DNA of 64,000 bases, from NCBI GenBank assembly GCA_049299895.1, contig JBAQYF010000015.1, forward strand, positions 1 through 64,000, in the 5' to 3' direction. Positions within the stretch are counted from its first letter, which is position 1, and each line of letters starts with the position of its first letter. This stretch comes from CAIYYO01 sp049299895. GTDB taxonomy: Archaea; Altiarchaeota; Altiarchaeia; IMC4; QMZM01. Positions 1 through 8,631 of the stretch are shown one piece after another. A program made the position numbers and the translations under genes. Under the pieces are notes generated by a model. The model saw only the letters and a program-made list of their open reading frames with translations, made no database searches and had not been told where the DNA came from.

Positions 1-2095
1 AAGTTATCCGGAAGCTATAAGAAAAATCCCTGCTTTCCCCTTTCGAAAAAAAAGCCGCTTTCAGATCGAATACGCCCGGAACAGAGCTTGCGTATGCGTA
101 ATTCACATCCCCGGAATAGTTCTGCAAAAGGAGGTCCCATCCCAGAGGCCCTTTTATCCAGAGGTCGAAAGACATATTCTCCGCGCGTATAATCACGTTA
201 ACAGACTCGTTCAATAAATACTCTTTCTTGTCGGAAGAGATAGAAACATTCTCGAACAAACCCCCAAAAGGCCGCCCCTCATCGTATGGTTCTATCGTGC
301 AGGTCGTAGTTGAGGTTCCCGCATCAATCGTACCGGCTGCGCTCAGATTCCCGAAACGGTACTCAATATCATATCTCCCGGGAGCGGGAACAACATAAGA
401 TGCGCCGCTCTCGTCAGAGCAATTATACCCAGGATACAACAGTCCGCGCACCCGGTAAGAAGCGTTTACCGATTCGCCGGATGGAAGAAGATAATATGAA
501 TCCCCGTCCAACAAATAGACCTGCAGACTGGATTCCAACTCTTTTGAACTGGAAAGCCCCATAAACCCAAGGGTAACCAGAGACAGAAAGACAGCAAGCA
601 CAAAGATACTTGAATAGACGTCTTTCCATGATCTTACGGCCTTGCGGATACCCTCGTCATATACGAAAAGCATCCCGACAAAATCGCGGCCAGACCTTCT
701 CTTGATGCGGTTCGTATCGGAATTGAGCCTCTGGAGGGTTCTCTTCTTTGCTTTAAGATTATCCGCAAACCTGCGCATACCGTCATCATAAGCTTTGAGC
801 TGTTCTTCCAGATCAAGACAATTTTCTCCCCCTCCGAAAACCCTGAACGCACGCTTCCTGCGCAAAAAGAAAAGGAAACTTACCGGGAGGAGAATGAATG
901 GAACGATAGCGTAGGTTATATCGTCTTCAAGGAAATCTATTACCAGGTAAGCATCGGAAGACATGTTCTCTGTCCCGCAGAACAAACCCAGATTACCAAT
1001 ATCAGTTCCAAATGCCGTCCCATCAGAAGGCATTATCAGCAAGTCTTCACTTCCGTCAGTCCTGAAACGTACATAAACCAAGTCACCCGGAAAAGCGCGG
1101 ACAGCTGGATTCAGGACCTCTATGGAATAACTCTCATTTGTATGCGGAACAGTTGTTGTAGTAGAAGCGCGAGTATCGATTTCAATGGTCGTGGAGGTAT
1201 AATCAGATCCGCCGATACCGAACTCAGAGGACAATTCAGTGCTTTCGTTCCCAAAGAAAAACCCGGCCTTCACATTGTAGCTCCCGGAAACACCGCTGGA
1301 GTAGACAAAAATAGTTTCCCCGGAACTATTCTGCAATGCGAGGAACCAACCTGACGGCTCTTTTATCCAGAGGTCAAAGCTCGCATTGCCGGGGTACACG
1401 GTTATCAAAACAGACTCGTTGAGTAGATATGCCCCCTTATCGGTTTTCAGGTCAGGCTCATTGCTTTTCGGGATGGTAGTAGTAGACGTAGTCGAGGTGG
1501 TCGTGGAAACATTAGTGACAGTTGACGCGTTACCGGAAGCAGGATACAATAGTATGTCTATCTTGGCGTAACCCCCGCCGGAAACCGTTCCGGATGCGTT
1601 CCCGCTTCCACCGGAGTAAGGAGAACACATCGAACCATTAAGACAAATATCCGCCGGCCCCGAATGAGCAGACAAATAAACCGGGCTGCCAGGAACGCAA
1701 TTTACCTGAAGGACATAGTAACCAGCACTATCCGCCTTAAAGAAAACAGGCGAATTATTAGCGCAGACTGCAAGAACGGTTGTATTAGGAACGCCATTCC
1801 CCGATCCATGATCAAAGACATGGCCATATATACTGGAAACAGCCGACCGGATAGTCGTTGTCGTCGAGGCACTCGTATTTTCCTCAGATATTGATGATAT
1901 CGTCGAGGTCGAGGTCCCGTTCAAAGAAGATGTTTTATTCTCCGTAATCCCGGGAGGAATACCTGTAGTGACGGTTTCATTCAAGCAAGACCGATTAAAT
2001 GATGCATTCGCATGCTCTAATGGATCAAGACCATAAAGAGGGATAACACTACAAAGAAAAAATAATATCACCGCCAGATATACTGTTTTTCGCAC
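1..2095 (-). CDS. Cell-surface protein with Thr-rich linkers, C-terminus beyond window
   Basis: An open frame of about 698 codons runs from a GTG at 2095 to the window edge without a stop. A strong ribosome site (AGGAGG) lies just upstream of the GTG. Residues 4-22 form a signal or anchor helix. Residues 89-183 resemble a carboxypeptidase-regulatory/Cna-B type fold. Thr/Ser-rich spacers lie near 50-82, 197-208 and 301-316, and N-x-S/T sequons are frequent. Two copies of a domain sharing EYLLNESV- and SFDLWIK-type motifs start near 218 and 618. Between them are two membrane helices (about 395-412 and 497-514) enclosing a basic, helical loop of about 80 residues. The likely topology is two outside parts joined by a cytoplasmic hairpin. 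I recognise no catalytic domain; a cell-envelope or adhesion role is inferred from composition. Confidence 0.75.
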   Translation of the reverse strand, partial: MRKTVYLAVILFFLCSVIPLYGLDPLEHANASFNRSCLNETVTTGIPPGITENKTSSLNGTSTSTISSISEENTSASTTTTIRSAVSSIYGHVFDHGSGNGVPNTTVLAVCANNSPVFFKADSAGYYVLQVNCVPGSPVYLSAHSGPADICLNGSMCSPYSGGSGNASGTVSGGGYAKIDILLYPASGNASTVTNVSTTTSTTSTTTIPKSNEPDLKTDKGAYLLNESVLITVYPGNASFDLWIKEPSGWFLALQNSSGETIFVYSSGVSGSYNVKAGFFFGNESTELSSEFGIGGSDYTSTTIEIDTRASTTTTVPHTNESYSIEVLNPAVRAFPGDLVYVRFRTDGSEDLLIMPSDGTAFGTDIGNLGLFCGTENMSSDAYLVIDFLEDDITYAIVPFILLPVSFLFFLRRKRAFRVFGGGENCLDLEEQLKAYDDGMRRFADNLKAKKRTLQRLNSDTNRIKRRSGRDFVGMLFVYDEGIRKAVRSWKDVYSSIFVLAVFLSLVTLGFMGLSSSKELESSLQVYLLDGDSYYLLPSGESVNASYRVRGLLYPGYNCSDESGASYVVPAPGRYDIEYRFGNLSAAGTIDAGTSTTTCTIEPYDEGRPFGGLFENVSISSDKKEYLLNESVNVIIRAENMSFDLWIKGPLGWDLLLQNYSGDVNYAYASSVPGVFDLKAAFFSKGESRDFSYSFRIT

Positions 2096-2220
2096 TCCCC
2101 TTTTCCTCCTTTTTAAAAATGTACTTATAGACATTTATGTTTTAAGTAATATTACTTATGTTTTTTTCGAATATAAAAAAGTCACTGGGTATCAAAAAGG
2201 AGGGGAATAATCCCTGAGAG

Positions 2221-2253
2221 ATCACCGTGAGAAAAGAAAGCCGGTGATTTTTT
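2221..2253. terminator. Hairpin with T-run between two minus-strand genes
   Basis: ATCACCG (2221-2227) pairs with CGGTGAT (2242-2248), followed on the plus strand by a T-run. It sits just past the end of the AIR-synthase-like gene and before the promoter of the surface protein. The T-run is on the plus strand, so its use as a terminator for the minus-strand gene is uncertain. Confidence 0.35.
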
Positions 2254-2257
2254 AAAA

Positions 2258-3076
2258 TTACGTTATTCTCCCGGCAACGCAGAAATCTGCACCCAAGTCT
2301 CTGCACAGGGCAGCAATCTTCGTTGAATCCTCGAAAGAGACGCATATCAAAAAATTATCCAGATTCCTTGTCAGTGAGAATGGGATTTCTTCGGACAGCT
2401 CAAAACTCCGCCCGGATTTTTCGCTGACCTCATGAACCGCAGAAATAAGTCCCCCTTTTGTCACGTCCTTGGAAGCATGTATGTTTATTCCTTTTTCCAA
2501 TATTTTGAACCATGTGCAAAAAAGCCTCTGAGCTTTTTCTATCCTTTCCAACCGGCTCCCCCAGACGGGCTCACCCACCAAAGCTATTACGTCGCCTCTG
2601 CATGCCCCGCAGTCACGTATCGGCTCATCTATAATCAGTTCTCCGACGACTGTAAGACTACACTTAGGCTCAGCAACAGGGTCGACCATAGTGTTCCCCC
2701 CAAGGATCGGAATACGCATCGCAAGAGCCTGCTCCTTCAGTGAAAAGAGCATCTCCCGGATATCGGCTTCGCTCCCGGTCAGAGTATCCAGCGCAAACAT
2801 GGGTCTTGCACCTTTCACGACAACGTCTGTCGCCGAATGTATGAGGGCTGATTTTTCAACGAGCCTCTTTGCATACGGCCCGTCCACGCTCGCTACGAGC
2901 TTCTTTCCTCCGAAGGAGACGACGACTGCGTCATCCCAGGACTTTACTCCCATGACCGGATCAATGAGAGAATCCATCTCCAGGAGCGCATCCCTCATCC
3001 AGGCAAGCGAATGTACGTGCTTTTCTATGATGGAATGATATTTCCCCTGCAGATCTGTCTTTTTTACGCCTGACAT
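2258..3076 (-). CDS. AIR synthase-like (PurM/ThiL/SelD/HypE fold) protein
   Basis: A 272-residue protein with the ATP-binding layout of the PurM superfamily. The N-terminal half has an acidic DDAVV segment near residue 48, VDGP near 65, an SATDVVVKGARP stretch near 81-92 and GGNTMVDP near 126. The C-terminal half carries the DVTKGGL glycine motif near 205. Relatives use ATP to phosphorylate small molecules or carboxylates: thiamine phosphate, selenide, formylglycinamidine or the HypE carbamoyl group. It lacks the Cys/Sec motif of selenophosphate synthases and is shorter than PurM, so the substrate is unknown. It is divergent from the HMG-CoA reductase gene, sharing a 40-base intergenic region. 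Confidence 0.7.
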   Translation of the reverse strand: MSGVKKTDLQGKYHSIIEKHVHSLAWMRDALLEMDSLIDPVMGVKSWDDAVVVSFGGKKLVASVDGPYAKRLVEKSALIHSATDVVVKGARPMFALDTLTGSEADIREMLFSLKEQALAMRIPILGGNTMVDPVAEPKCSLTVVGELIIDEPIRDCGACRGDVIALVGEPVWGSRLERIEKAQRLFCTWFKILEKGINIHASKDVTKGGLISAVHEVSEKSGRSFELSEEIPFSLTRNLDNFLICVSFEDSTKIAALCRDLGADFCVAGRIT

Positions 3077-3090
3077 ATTAAATATATGGA
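3077..3090 (+). promoter_or_regulatory. TATA-like box for the HMG-CoA reductase gene
   Basis: A TTAAATATATG-like element lies about 28 bases before the ATG at 3116. That distance predicts transcription starting almost at the start codon, giving a leaderless mRNA. Confidence 0.45.
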
Positions 3091-3115
3091 AGACATACGA
3101 AATTAGTATTTGACC

Positions 3116-4369
3116 ATGGAAAAAACATCCCAGGTATCGGGCTACTACAAGCTCAAAAGAGAAGAGCGCCTCGCTAAAGTGAAGGAATTCGCAGGCCTCA
3201 CGGATGAAGAAGCAAAGACCCTGGAAGCGGGCCTCGGATTCGAGCAGGCCGAGAAGATGGTGGAGAACGTCGTCGCCACATTCAGGCTGCCCCTGGGAAT
3301 AGCGGTCAACTTCCTCATCAACGGGAAAGAATATATGGTGCCGATGGCGACAGAAGAGACCTCGGTCGTGGCCGCTGCAAGCAACGCCGCAAAGATATGC
3401 AGGCCGCTTGGGGGATTCAAGGCATCGTCCACGGACCCCATTATGATAGGCCAGATACAGCTTCTCACAAAGGACGCGAAGAAGGCAAAAAAAGCCATCG
3501 AAGAAAAGAAAAAAGAGATCATAGAGACAGCGAACGCAAAGGACCCCCGGCTCGTATCCCTAGGAGGAGGGGCAAAGGACCTCGAAGTCAGGATAATAAA
3601 GACCGGCGTAGGAGAGATGGTTATTACTCATTTACTCGTAGACGTGAGAGACGCGATGGGGGCAAACGCCGTCAACACAATGTGCGAAGCGGCTACTCCT
3701 ATAATAGAAGAAGCAACGGGCGAAAAGACCCTGTTAAAGATAATATCGAACCTTGCAGACAGGCGCCGCGCGATGGCCGAAGTCACCGTGAGCAAAGAAG
3801 AACTAGGAGGAGTTGCAGTCGTCGATGCCATAATCAACGCATACGAATTCGCGGCAGCAGACCCATACCGGGGCGTCACCCACAACAAGGGAGCGATGAA
3901 CGGGATAACGGCGGTAGCTATCGCAACAGGGAACGACTCAAGAGCCGTCGAAGCGGGCGTCCACGCCTACGCATCCGTCGGCGGGAAATATAAAACTATA
4001 ACGACGTGGAAGAAAGACACGGAAGGAAACCTCCACGGAAAAATCGAGATACCGCTTGCCGTCGGCATCGTCGGAGGAGCGACCATGAACCCTTCCGCGC
4101 GAACGAACCTGAAGATCCTCAGAGTAAAGACGGCAAAAGAATTATCTGAAGTCATGGCCTCGGTGGGACTCGCACAGAATTTAGCTGCGCTACGCGCACT
4201 TTCAACGGAAGGAATACAAAGGGGACACATGTCGCTTCACGCAAAGAACATCGCAATGATGGCAGGTGCCTCCGGAAAAGACATAGACACGATCGCAGAA
4301 GCCATGGTTAAACAGAAGAGCATAAACGTAGAAACCGCAAAAAAGCTCCTGGAAGAAAAGAATAAATAG
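3116..4369 (+). CDS. hmgA: 3-hydroxy-3-methylglutaryl-CoA reductase, class II
   Basis: This enzyme reduces HMG-CoA to mevalonate, the committed step toward archaeal isoprenoid lipids. The 417-residue sequence has the class II (bacterial/Archaeoglobus-type) signatures: an ENVVATFRLPLGIAVNF-type stretch near 50-66, the catalytic Glu in EETSVVAAAS near 80, DAMGANAVNT near 181, the Lys of HNKGAMNG near 258, the Asp of GNDSRA near 274 and the C-terminal catalytic His in GHMSLHAKN near 374. I prefer the ATG at 3116 over a TTG two codons earlier because the TATA-like box fits a leaderless transcript starting there. The CBS gene follows within a few bases and the dehydrogenase after it, suggesting one transcript. 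Mevalonate kinase is 5 kb downstream. Confidence 0.95.
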   Translation: MEKTSQVSGYYKLKREERLAKVKEFAGLTDEEAKTLEAGLGFEQAEKMVENVVATFRLPLGIAVNFLINGKEYMVPMATEETSVVAAASNAAKICRPLGGFKASSTDPIMIGQIQLLTKDAKKAKKAIEEKKKEIIETANAKDPRLVSLGGGAKDLEVRIIKTGVGEMVITHLLVDVRDAMGANAVNTMCEAATPIIEEATGEKTLLKIISNLADRRRAMAEVTVSKEELGGVAVVDAIINAYEFAAADPYRGVTHNKGAMNGITAVAIATGNDSRAVEAGVHAYASVGGKYKTITTWKKDTEGNLHGKIEIPLAVGIVGGATMNPSARTNLKILRVKTAKELSEVMASVGLAQNLAALRALSTEGIQRGHMSLHAKNIAMMAGASGKDIDTIAEAMVKQKSINVETAKKLLEEKNK

Positions 4370-4378
4370 GTGAACCAG

Positions 4379-4777
4379 ATGGAAAGACTGAAAGTAAGGG
4401 ACTACATGTCAAAGGAAGTCGTTACGATTAGCAGGGATGCGACACTGCATGACGCGATCGGAAAGATGCTGGAACACAACATACACGGGTTGATAGTAGT
4501 AGACGGCGCAAACAATCGTCCCGTGGGAATAGCCACAACAGACGATATACTGGCGCTCATGGAGAACAGCCAGCCTGAAGGGGATATGCCGGTAGGCGAA
4601 TTCATGTCCGCGGGACTGATATCCACGGATCCGGACTACGACCTCCAGAAGGCGGTTTCCATAATGGCCAGGAACAAGATACACAGGCTCCCGGTGATCA
4701 AGGATAAAAAACTCCTGGGGATGATAACGGGAAGCGACATAATGAGAGTATTCAAAGACCTAAAACTCAGAAAATGA
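4379..4777 (+). CDS. Tandem CBS-domain protein
   Basis: A 132-residue protein made of two CBS motifs: VRDYMSKEVVTISRDATLHDAI (opening), then residues about 65-130 with GEFMSAGLISTDPDYDL and NKIHRLPVIKDKKLLGMITGSD split across the second. CBS pairs bind adenosine nucleotides and act as energy or ligand sensors. There is no attached catalytic domain. The start is placed at 4379 because AGGTGA lies five bases before it, but a GTG at 4370 directly after the hmgA stop is also possible. Its stop overlaps the start of the next gene (ATGA), so the two are probably translationally coupled; it could modulate a neighbour enzyme. Confidence 0.85.
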   Translation: MERLKVRDYMSKEVVTISRDATLHDAIGKMLEHNIHGLIVVDGANNRPVGIATTDDILALMENSQPEGDMPVGEFMSAGLISTDPDYDLQKAVSIMARNKIHRLPVIKDKKLLGMITGSDIMRVFKDLKLRK

Positions 4778-5907
4778 AAACGCACAACATCGCACTCCTC
4801 CCCGGCGACGGCATAGGACCGGAGATAATAGCGGAAGGAAAAAAGGTAATAGATGCGGTCGCGGAAAAAGAGAAATTCAAGATCAAATGGACCGAGTACC
4901 CGTTCGGCGCAGACCATTATCTTGCAACCAATGAACTCCTCAACGAAGAAGCCCTAAAAGAGATGGGCAAGATGGAAGCGATATACCTGGGAGCCCTCGG
5001 AGACCCAAGAGTGAAACCCGGGATCCTGGAAAAAGGAATCCTCCTCGCGCTCAGGTTCTACTTCGACGAATACGTGAATCTCCGCCCGATAAAGCTCCTC
5101 GAAGGAATAGAGTGCCCTCTGAAGAACAAGGGACCAAAAGACGTGGACTTCACCGTAGTCAGGGAAAACACGGAAGACTTCTACGTAGGGATCGGCGGAC
5201 GGATACCCAAAGGCAGTAGTAAACAGATGCTCGAAGTAAAAAGAAGCATATACAACGTCAAATTCAACCTGGACATAGAAGCAGACGGGGACGAACTAGC
5301 ATACCAGATAGGGGTCCTCTCGAAGAAAGGCAGCAGGAGAGTCATCAAATACGCATTCGACCTCGCGAAGAGAAAGAACAAGACACAGGTCACAGCAGTC
5401 GACAAGGCAAACGTCCTTTCAAGCATCTACGGACTCTGGCGCGAAGTATTCGAAGACGTCGCAAAAGACTATCAGGGAATAGAAACGGAATACAACTTCG
5501 TAGACGCGATAACGATGTACTTCGTAAAACAACCCGAATGGTACCAGGTCGTCGTCACCCCGAACATGTTCGGAGACATTATCACGGACCTGGGCGCGAT
5601 GATACAGGGAGGTCTCGGCCTTGCACCCGGAGGGAACATAAACCCGGACGGCGTATCCATGTTCGAACCCATACACGGATCGGCCCCGAAATACAAAGGA
5701 CTGAACCGCGCAAACCCGATAGCAACGATATGGGCGGGCGCAATGATGCTCGACGAAGTAGGAGAAGAAAAAGCGGCAAGCGACATAGTCAAAGCTATCG
5801 AGGAAGTCATAAAAGAAGCAAAAGTCCAGACAAAAGACATGGGCGGGACCGCTACGACGAGAGATATGGGGGATGCGATAGTTGCGAAACTTAAGGAAAG
5901 AAATTAA
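4774..5907 (+). CDS. Isopropylmalate/isocitrate dehydrogenase family enzyme (LeuB-like)
   Basis: A 377-residue beta-decarboxylating dehydrogenase, the family that oxidises 3-isopropylmalate, isocitrate, homoisocitrate, malate or tartrate with NAD(P). Visible hallmarks are LLPGDGIGPEI at residues 8-18, LRFYFDEYVNLRP near 89, VRENTEDFYVGI near 130, the catalytic Lys/Asp region VDKANVL near 209, the metal-binding NMFGDIITDLGA near 263 and the cofactor loop GSAPKYKG near 302. The EYVNLRP variant and lack of an obvious isocitrate-type serine loop favour isopropylmalate or a related substrate, but no leucine pathway gene is adjacent. A diverged second copy of its last 43 codons lies at 7720-7851, beyond an inserted gene pair. 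Confidence 0.85.
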   Translation: MKTHNIALLPGDGIGPEIIAEGKKVIDAVAEKEKFKIKWTEYPFGADHYLATNELLNEEALKEMGKMEAIYLGALGDPRVKPGILEKGILLALRFYFDEYVNLRPIKLLEGIECPLKNKGPKDVDFTVVRENTEDFYVGIGGRIPKGSSKQMLEVKRSIYNVKFNLDIEADGDELAYQIGVLSKKGSRRVIKYAFDLAKRKNKTQVTAVDKANVLSSIYGLWREVFEDVAKDYQGIETEYNFVDAITMYFVKQPEWYQVVVTPNMFGDIITDLGAMIQGGLGLAPGGNINPDGVSMFEPIHGSAPKYKGLNRANPIATIWAGAMMLDEVGEEKAASDIVKAIEEVIKEAKVQTKDMGGTATTRDMGDAIVAKLKERN

Positions 5908-5916
5908 GTTCTACAC

Positions 5917-5927
5917 TTTTCTTTTTT
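5917..5927 (+). terminator. T-rich transcription stop after the dehydrogenase gene
   Basis: A run of T broken by single C residues begins ten bases past the stop codon, with no hairpin. This is the usual form of archaeal intrinsic terminators. Confidence 0.4.
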
Positions 5928-5942
5928 AATAAATATATATAA
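5928..5942 (+). promoter_or_regulatory. TATA-like box before the inserted ATPase gene
   Basis: An AATAAATATATATAA-type element directly precedes the ATPase gene. It is only a few bases from the ATG at 5947, so the real translation start could lie downstream, for example at the in-frame GTG 5971. Confidence 0.35.
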
Positions 5943-5946
5943 TATT

Positions 5947-7212
5947 ATGGCCCCAAAAGAGTTACATTTTGTGGTAGGGGGATATGGAATTAAACGGAAC
6001 TATATTTCCAAAGCACAGATAAAAAGAGTAGGGATCCAGAATTTTAAGAGTCTCAAAAAGGTAGAGATTGAATTTGACAAGTTCAATGTTGTGGTAGGAC
6101 CTAATGGAGCTGGAAAAACAAACATCATAGACGCATTTAGATTTTTACAGGAGATTACCAGTTCAGGAGTGATAAACCCTTATGTAAGATACGGTGGATA
6201 TAAAAACATTGTTTGGAAACACAATGAGGAACTGCAAGTATCAATTTCTATAAGTTGGGAAACCACGGGCAAAAAAGGGGATGAGTTTCAATATTCGATC
6301 ACAGTTAGCGGCTACAATGGTACTTTTGATATTTCCCGGGAAAGTATTATTTATAAAGGTTTTACATTAATACGAGAAAGAGAAAAAATTAGGATAGTAG
6401 ACGATGCAGAAAAGTTTGATTTAGAACTTGAATTGGGAACAAAAGATAGATTATTTTTACACAGAAATAATTCTTTATTAAACATTGACCCGTATAATCT
6501 CCCGCTTAGTAGTTTAAAGACGAACACGAAAATAGGGGGAACGATTAAATTGGATGATACACTGTCCAAGTATTATACTTTAACTAGAGAGATAAAGAAT
6601 CAAATCAACAAAATTAGGGCGTATAATTTCTATCCAAAAAGTATGAAAATGCCATATGAAGTTCAATTGGTAGATGATATGGGCTTCGAAGGCGAAAAAC
6701 TTCAGGCATTCCTGTATACTATACTGTCTAAGCAGAACTATTCATGGAAACCTGAAATTATTGACAGGCTAAAATTACTGTTTCCAAACGTAGAAAACTT
6801 ATCCCTAATTCCAACCGAAGATGGACGGATAATGCTAAGAGTGATCGAAAACGGTATTGAATTAAAACCGCAGTCTTTATCAGATGGTTTTCTTAAGGTT
6901 TTAGCAATCTTAGTATTATCATCAGAAATCAAAGAATCAGTTATTCTTATAGATGAGTTAGAGAACAGTGTGTATCCTGAAGCAATTGAGGTACTAACAG
7001 ATGCACTCAGAGAGTCAGAGAACACTATAATATGCACTACTCACTCTCCGGTGGTACTAAACACAGCGAATATCGAAGAAATATTACTCGCCACAAAAGA
7101 ATCCACTGAAACAACAATTGCCAGAGTAAAAAATCCAAAGAAACTCAGAAAAGAACTTAGAGAAAGGGGGATTTCTATAGGAAATGGGTGGTTATACCAG
7201 ATTTTAGAATGA
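5947..7212 (+). CDS. OLD/RecF-like AAA ATPase of a putative two-gene defence module
   Basis: A 421-residue ATPase of the AAA15/AAA21 type. IQNFKSLKKVEIEFDKFNVVVG-like N-terminal strands lead into Walker A GPNGAGKTN at about 52-60. A long coiled insert follows, then a signature-like LSDGFLKVLAIL near 312, Walker B VILIDELEN near 331-339 and the CTTHSPVVLN His switch near 363. Such ATPases pair with nuclease or TOPRIM effectors in OLD/Gabija-like, AbiL and PARIS phage-defence systems. The next gene overlaps it by four bases. The pair is visibly more AT-rich than its neighbours and sits between a gene and a duplicated piece of that gene, so it is probably acquired. The exact start is uncertain. 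Confidence 0.8.
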   Translation: MAPKELHFVVGGYGIKRNYISKAQIKRVGIQNFKSLKKVEIEFDKFNVVVGPNGAGKTNIIDAFRFLQEITSSGVINPYVRYGGYKNIVWKHNEELQVSISISWETTGKKGDEFQYSITVSGYNGTFDISRESIIYKGFTLIREREKIRIVDDAEKFDLELELGTKDRLFLHRNNSLLNIDPYNLPLSSLKTNTKIGGTIKLDDTLSKYYTLTREIKNQINKIRAYNFYPKSMKMPYEVQLVDDMGFEGEKLQAFLYTILSKQNYSWKPEIIDRLKLLFPNVENLSLIPTEDGRIMLRVIENGIELKPQSLSDGFLKVLAILVLSSEIKESVILIDELENSVYPEAIEVLTDALRESENTIICTTHSPVVLNTANIEEILLATKESTETTIARVKNPKKLRKELRERGISIGNGWLYQILE

Positions 7213-7706
7213 CATATAAATCCCATTATATTGTCACAAGTGACCTGAAAGGAAAAAGATTCTTTTATACATTAATAAAAAGAATTAGGGTAATGTATCA
7301 CTATCCTGAAATCGATCCCCAAGTTAGCCTTGTAGGCAAAGGAGGTGATGGGGGATTTAACGAGATAGATGAAAGAATTCAAGCAGGATTAACAAAGAAA
7401 GAATTCATCATTGTCTTTATGGATGGTGATTATGGTAAAAACAAGAAAGTAGAATGGGTAAAACAAAAGATGTCTGGCCATTCAAAAGTGGAACTATTAA
7501 TATTTGAAAGTGAAGTTGAAGAATGGGTGCTAAAAGGCACAAATAAACCTTTTGTTCCGGGGAAAAAAGCCAGTGTCCAAATGAAAGAACATTATCCTGA
7601 ATACACCAAAGCGAGTCTTCCAAATTATGCCTCAAAGATTGATCTAGAAATCCTTAAGATAAAGGATGAAAATTTTAAAAGGTTTCTAGTCATCCTCGAC
7701 CCTTAG
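7209..7706 (+). CDS. TOPRIM-like (RloB/DUF4276-like) partner of the ATPase
   Basis: A 165-residue protein whose ATG overlaps the ATPase stop (ATGA). It has an acidic IVFMDGDYGKNK segment near residue 70 followed by LLIFESEVEEWVL near 94-107. That is the D-x-D then E-x-x-x-W pattern of small TOPRIM-like effectors coupled to AAA15 ATPases. Those partners are nucleases or regulators of abortive infection. Identification rests on this short pattern and on context, so it is tentative. A GTG at 7188 would extend it by seven residues. It ends 13 bases before the duplicated dehydrogenase fragment. Confidence 0.5.
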   Translation: MTYKSHYIVTSDLKGKRFFYTLIKRIRVMYHYPEIDPQVSLVGKGGDGGFNEIDERIQAGLTKKEFIIVFMDGDYGKNKKVEWVKQKMSGHSKVELLIFESEVEEWVLKGTNKPFVPGKKASVQMKEHYPEYTKASLPNYASKIDLEILKIKDENFKRFLVILDP

Positions 7707-7719
7707 CTAGGCTATAAAA

Positions 7720-7851
7720 AAGTCAGGAGATATTATCAAATCGATCGAAGAAGTCATAAAAGAAGCCAAATTCCAGACAAAAGACATGGGCGGGACGAAT
7801 ACGACGAGCGATATGGGGAATGCGATCGTCGCGAAAGTCTTGCAGGAATAA
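7720..7851 (+). pseudogene. Duplicated 3' end of the isopropylmalate-dehydrogenase-like gene
   Basis: Frame KSGDIIKSIEEVIKEAKFQ then TKDMGGTNTTSDMGNAIVAK and a stop matches the last 43 residues of the gene ending at 5907, with clear nucleotide similarity but many substitutions. The remainder of the gene is absent. Either the inserted ATPase pair brought a replacement gene end and displaced the old one, or this is the last trace of a tandem paralogue. Confidence 0.85.
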
Positions 7852-7998
7852 GGCAGTGCCATTGAGCGTATGCGAAATGACACATGTTTTCACAGGCCTT
7901 TTAAAAGACCTTTTGGGACGCAGTAGTCCGGAAATCATCTGGATAAGAAGGTTATTTATGTCGGCATTCGCATGCATACGTCTTAAGCAGTTCGAATC

Positions 7999-8526
7999 AT
8001 GATGGAACAAAAAAACGATGCGAAACCGGCAGCCGGTTTCATGGAGAGTTTAATTGGCAGAAAGACTTTGAAAGAGTATTTCAGCATCATAAAGTCACCT
8101 CTTCTAATTCTGATAACAATGGACGTAGCCAATTTCCTTGCGGGCTTTTTGGTATACCTTCCAGTATACGGCTTAGGAATGCTAAGCGTTTTCATAGGCA
8201 TGGCTGTTTTCATATTATCCCTGGGAATGGGCAGTTATATAGGATATTCCATGATCAAGGAACATTCGGGAAACCTGTACAACGCGCTGGCTGCGGGAAC
8301 TATCGCAGGAGTCATCAATGGATCAATAAACTGGACCCTATCCATCCTTTCCATATTTGGCGGGATACAATTAGGTTATTACTTTTCCACTTCAATCTGG
8401 GATATGATAGTAATAGGCCTGTTCATTTCGCTGTTATCCGGAATAATTATCGGGGGCATAGTTGCGGTCATAGGCGGATTGATAGCCGGTTCTAGAACCT
8501 TCAGCGCTCCCGCAGCGAAAAAATAG
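7999..8526 (+). CDS. Four-helix membrane protein, paralogue 1
   Basis: A 175-residue hydrophobic protein with about four membrane helices (near residues 35-58, 62-80, 95-120 and 130-160). Its short N-terminus, AKPAAGFMESLIGRKTLKEY, is soluble. It ends in SRTFSAPAAKK. The same plan and the same end motifs (PAGGFMEN and ARTFGSPAP) occur in the next gene, so these are tandem paralogues. Gly/Ala-rich helices are typical of small archaeal membrane proteins of unknown role. I do not recognise a named family. Confidence 0.6.
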   Translation: MMEQKNDAKPAAGFMESLIGRKTLKEYFSIIKSPLLILITMDVANFLAGFLVYLPVYGLGMLSVFIGMAVFILSLGMGSYIGYSMIKEHSGNLYNALAAGTIAGVINGSINWTLSILSIFGGIQLGYYFSTSIWDMIVIGLFISLLSGIIIGGIVAVIGGLIAGSRTFSAPAAKK

Positions 8527-8631
8527 ATAATATTCGAGCATTGCCCCCAAAAAAAAAATCTGTATAAGGGAAGCAGGCGCTTTTTAAGGCTGCGTTTTCT
8601 AAGCATAACCATTTATATGTTTTAAATTAAA

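Noticed and set aside
2258..3076. Selenophosphate synthase (SelD)
   Set aside because: The N-terminal Cys/Sec-Gly-Lys motif is absent; only the general PurM-like fold is supported.
3397..3993. Arg-rich long frame overlapping HMG-CoA reductase
   Set aside because: It lies in a shifted frame of a clearly coding gene and has the biased composition typical of shadow frames.
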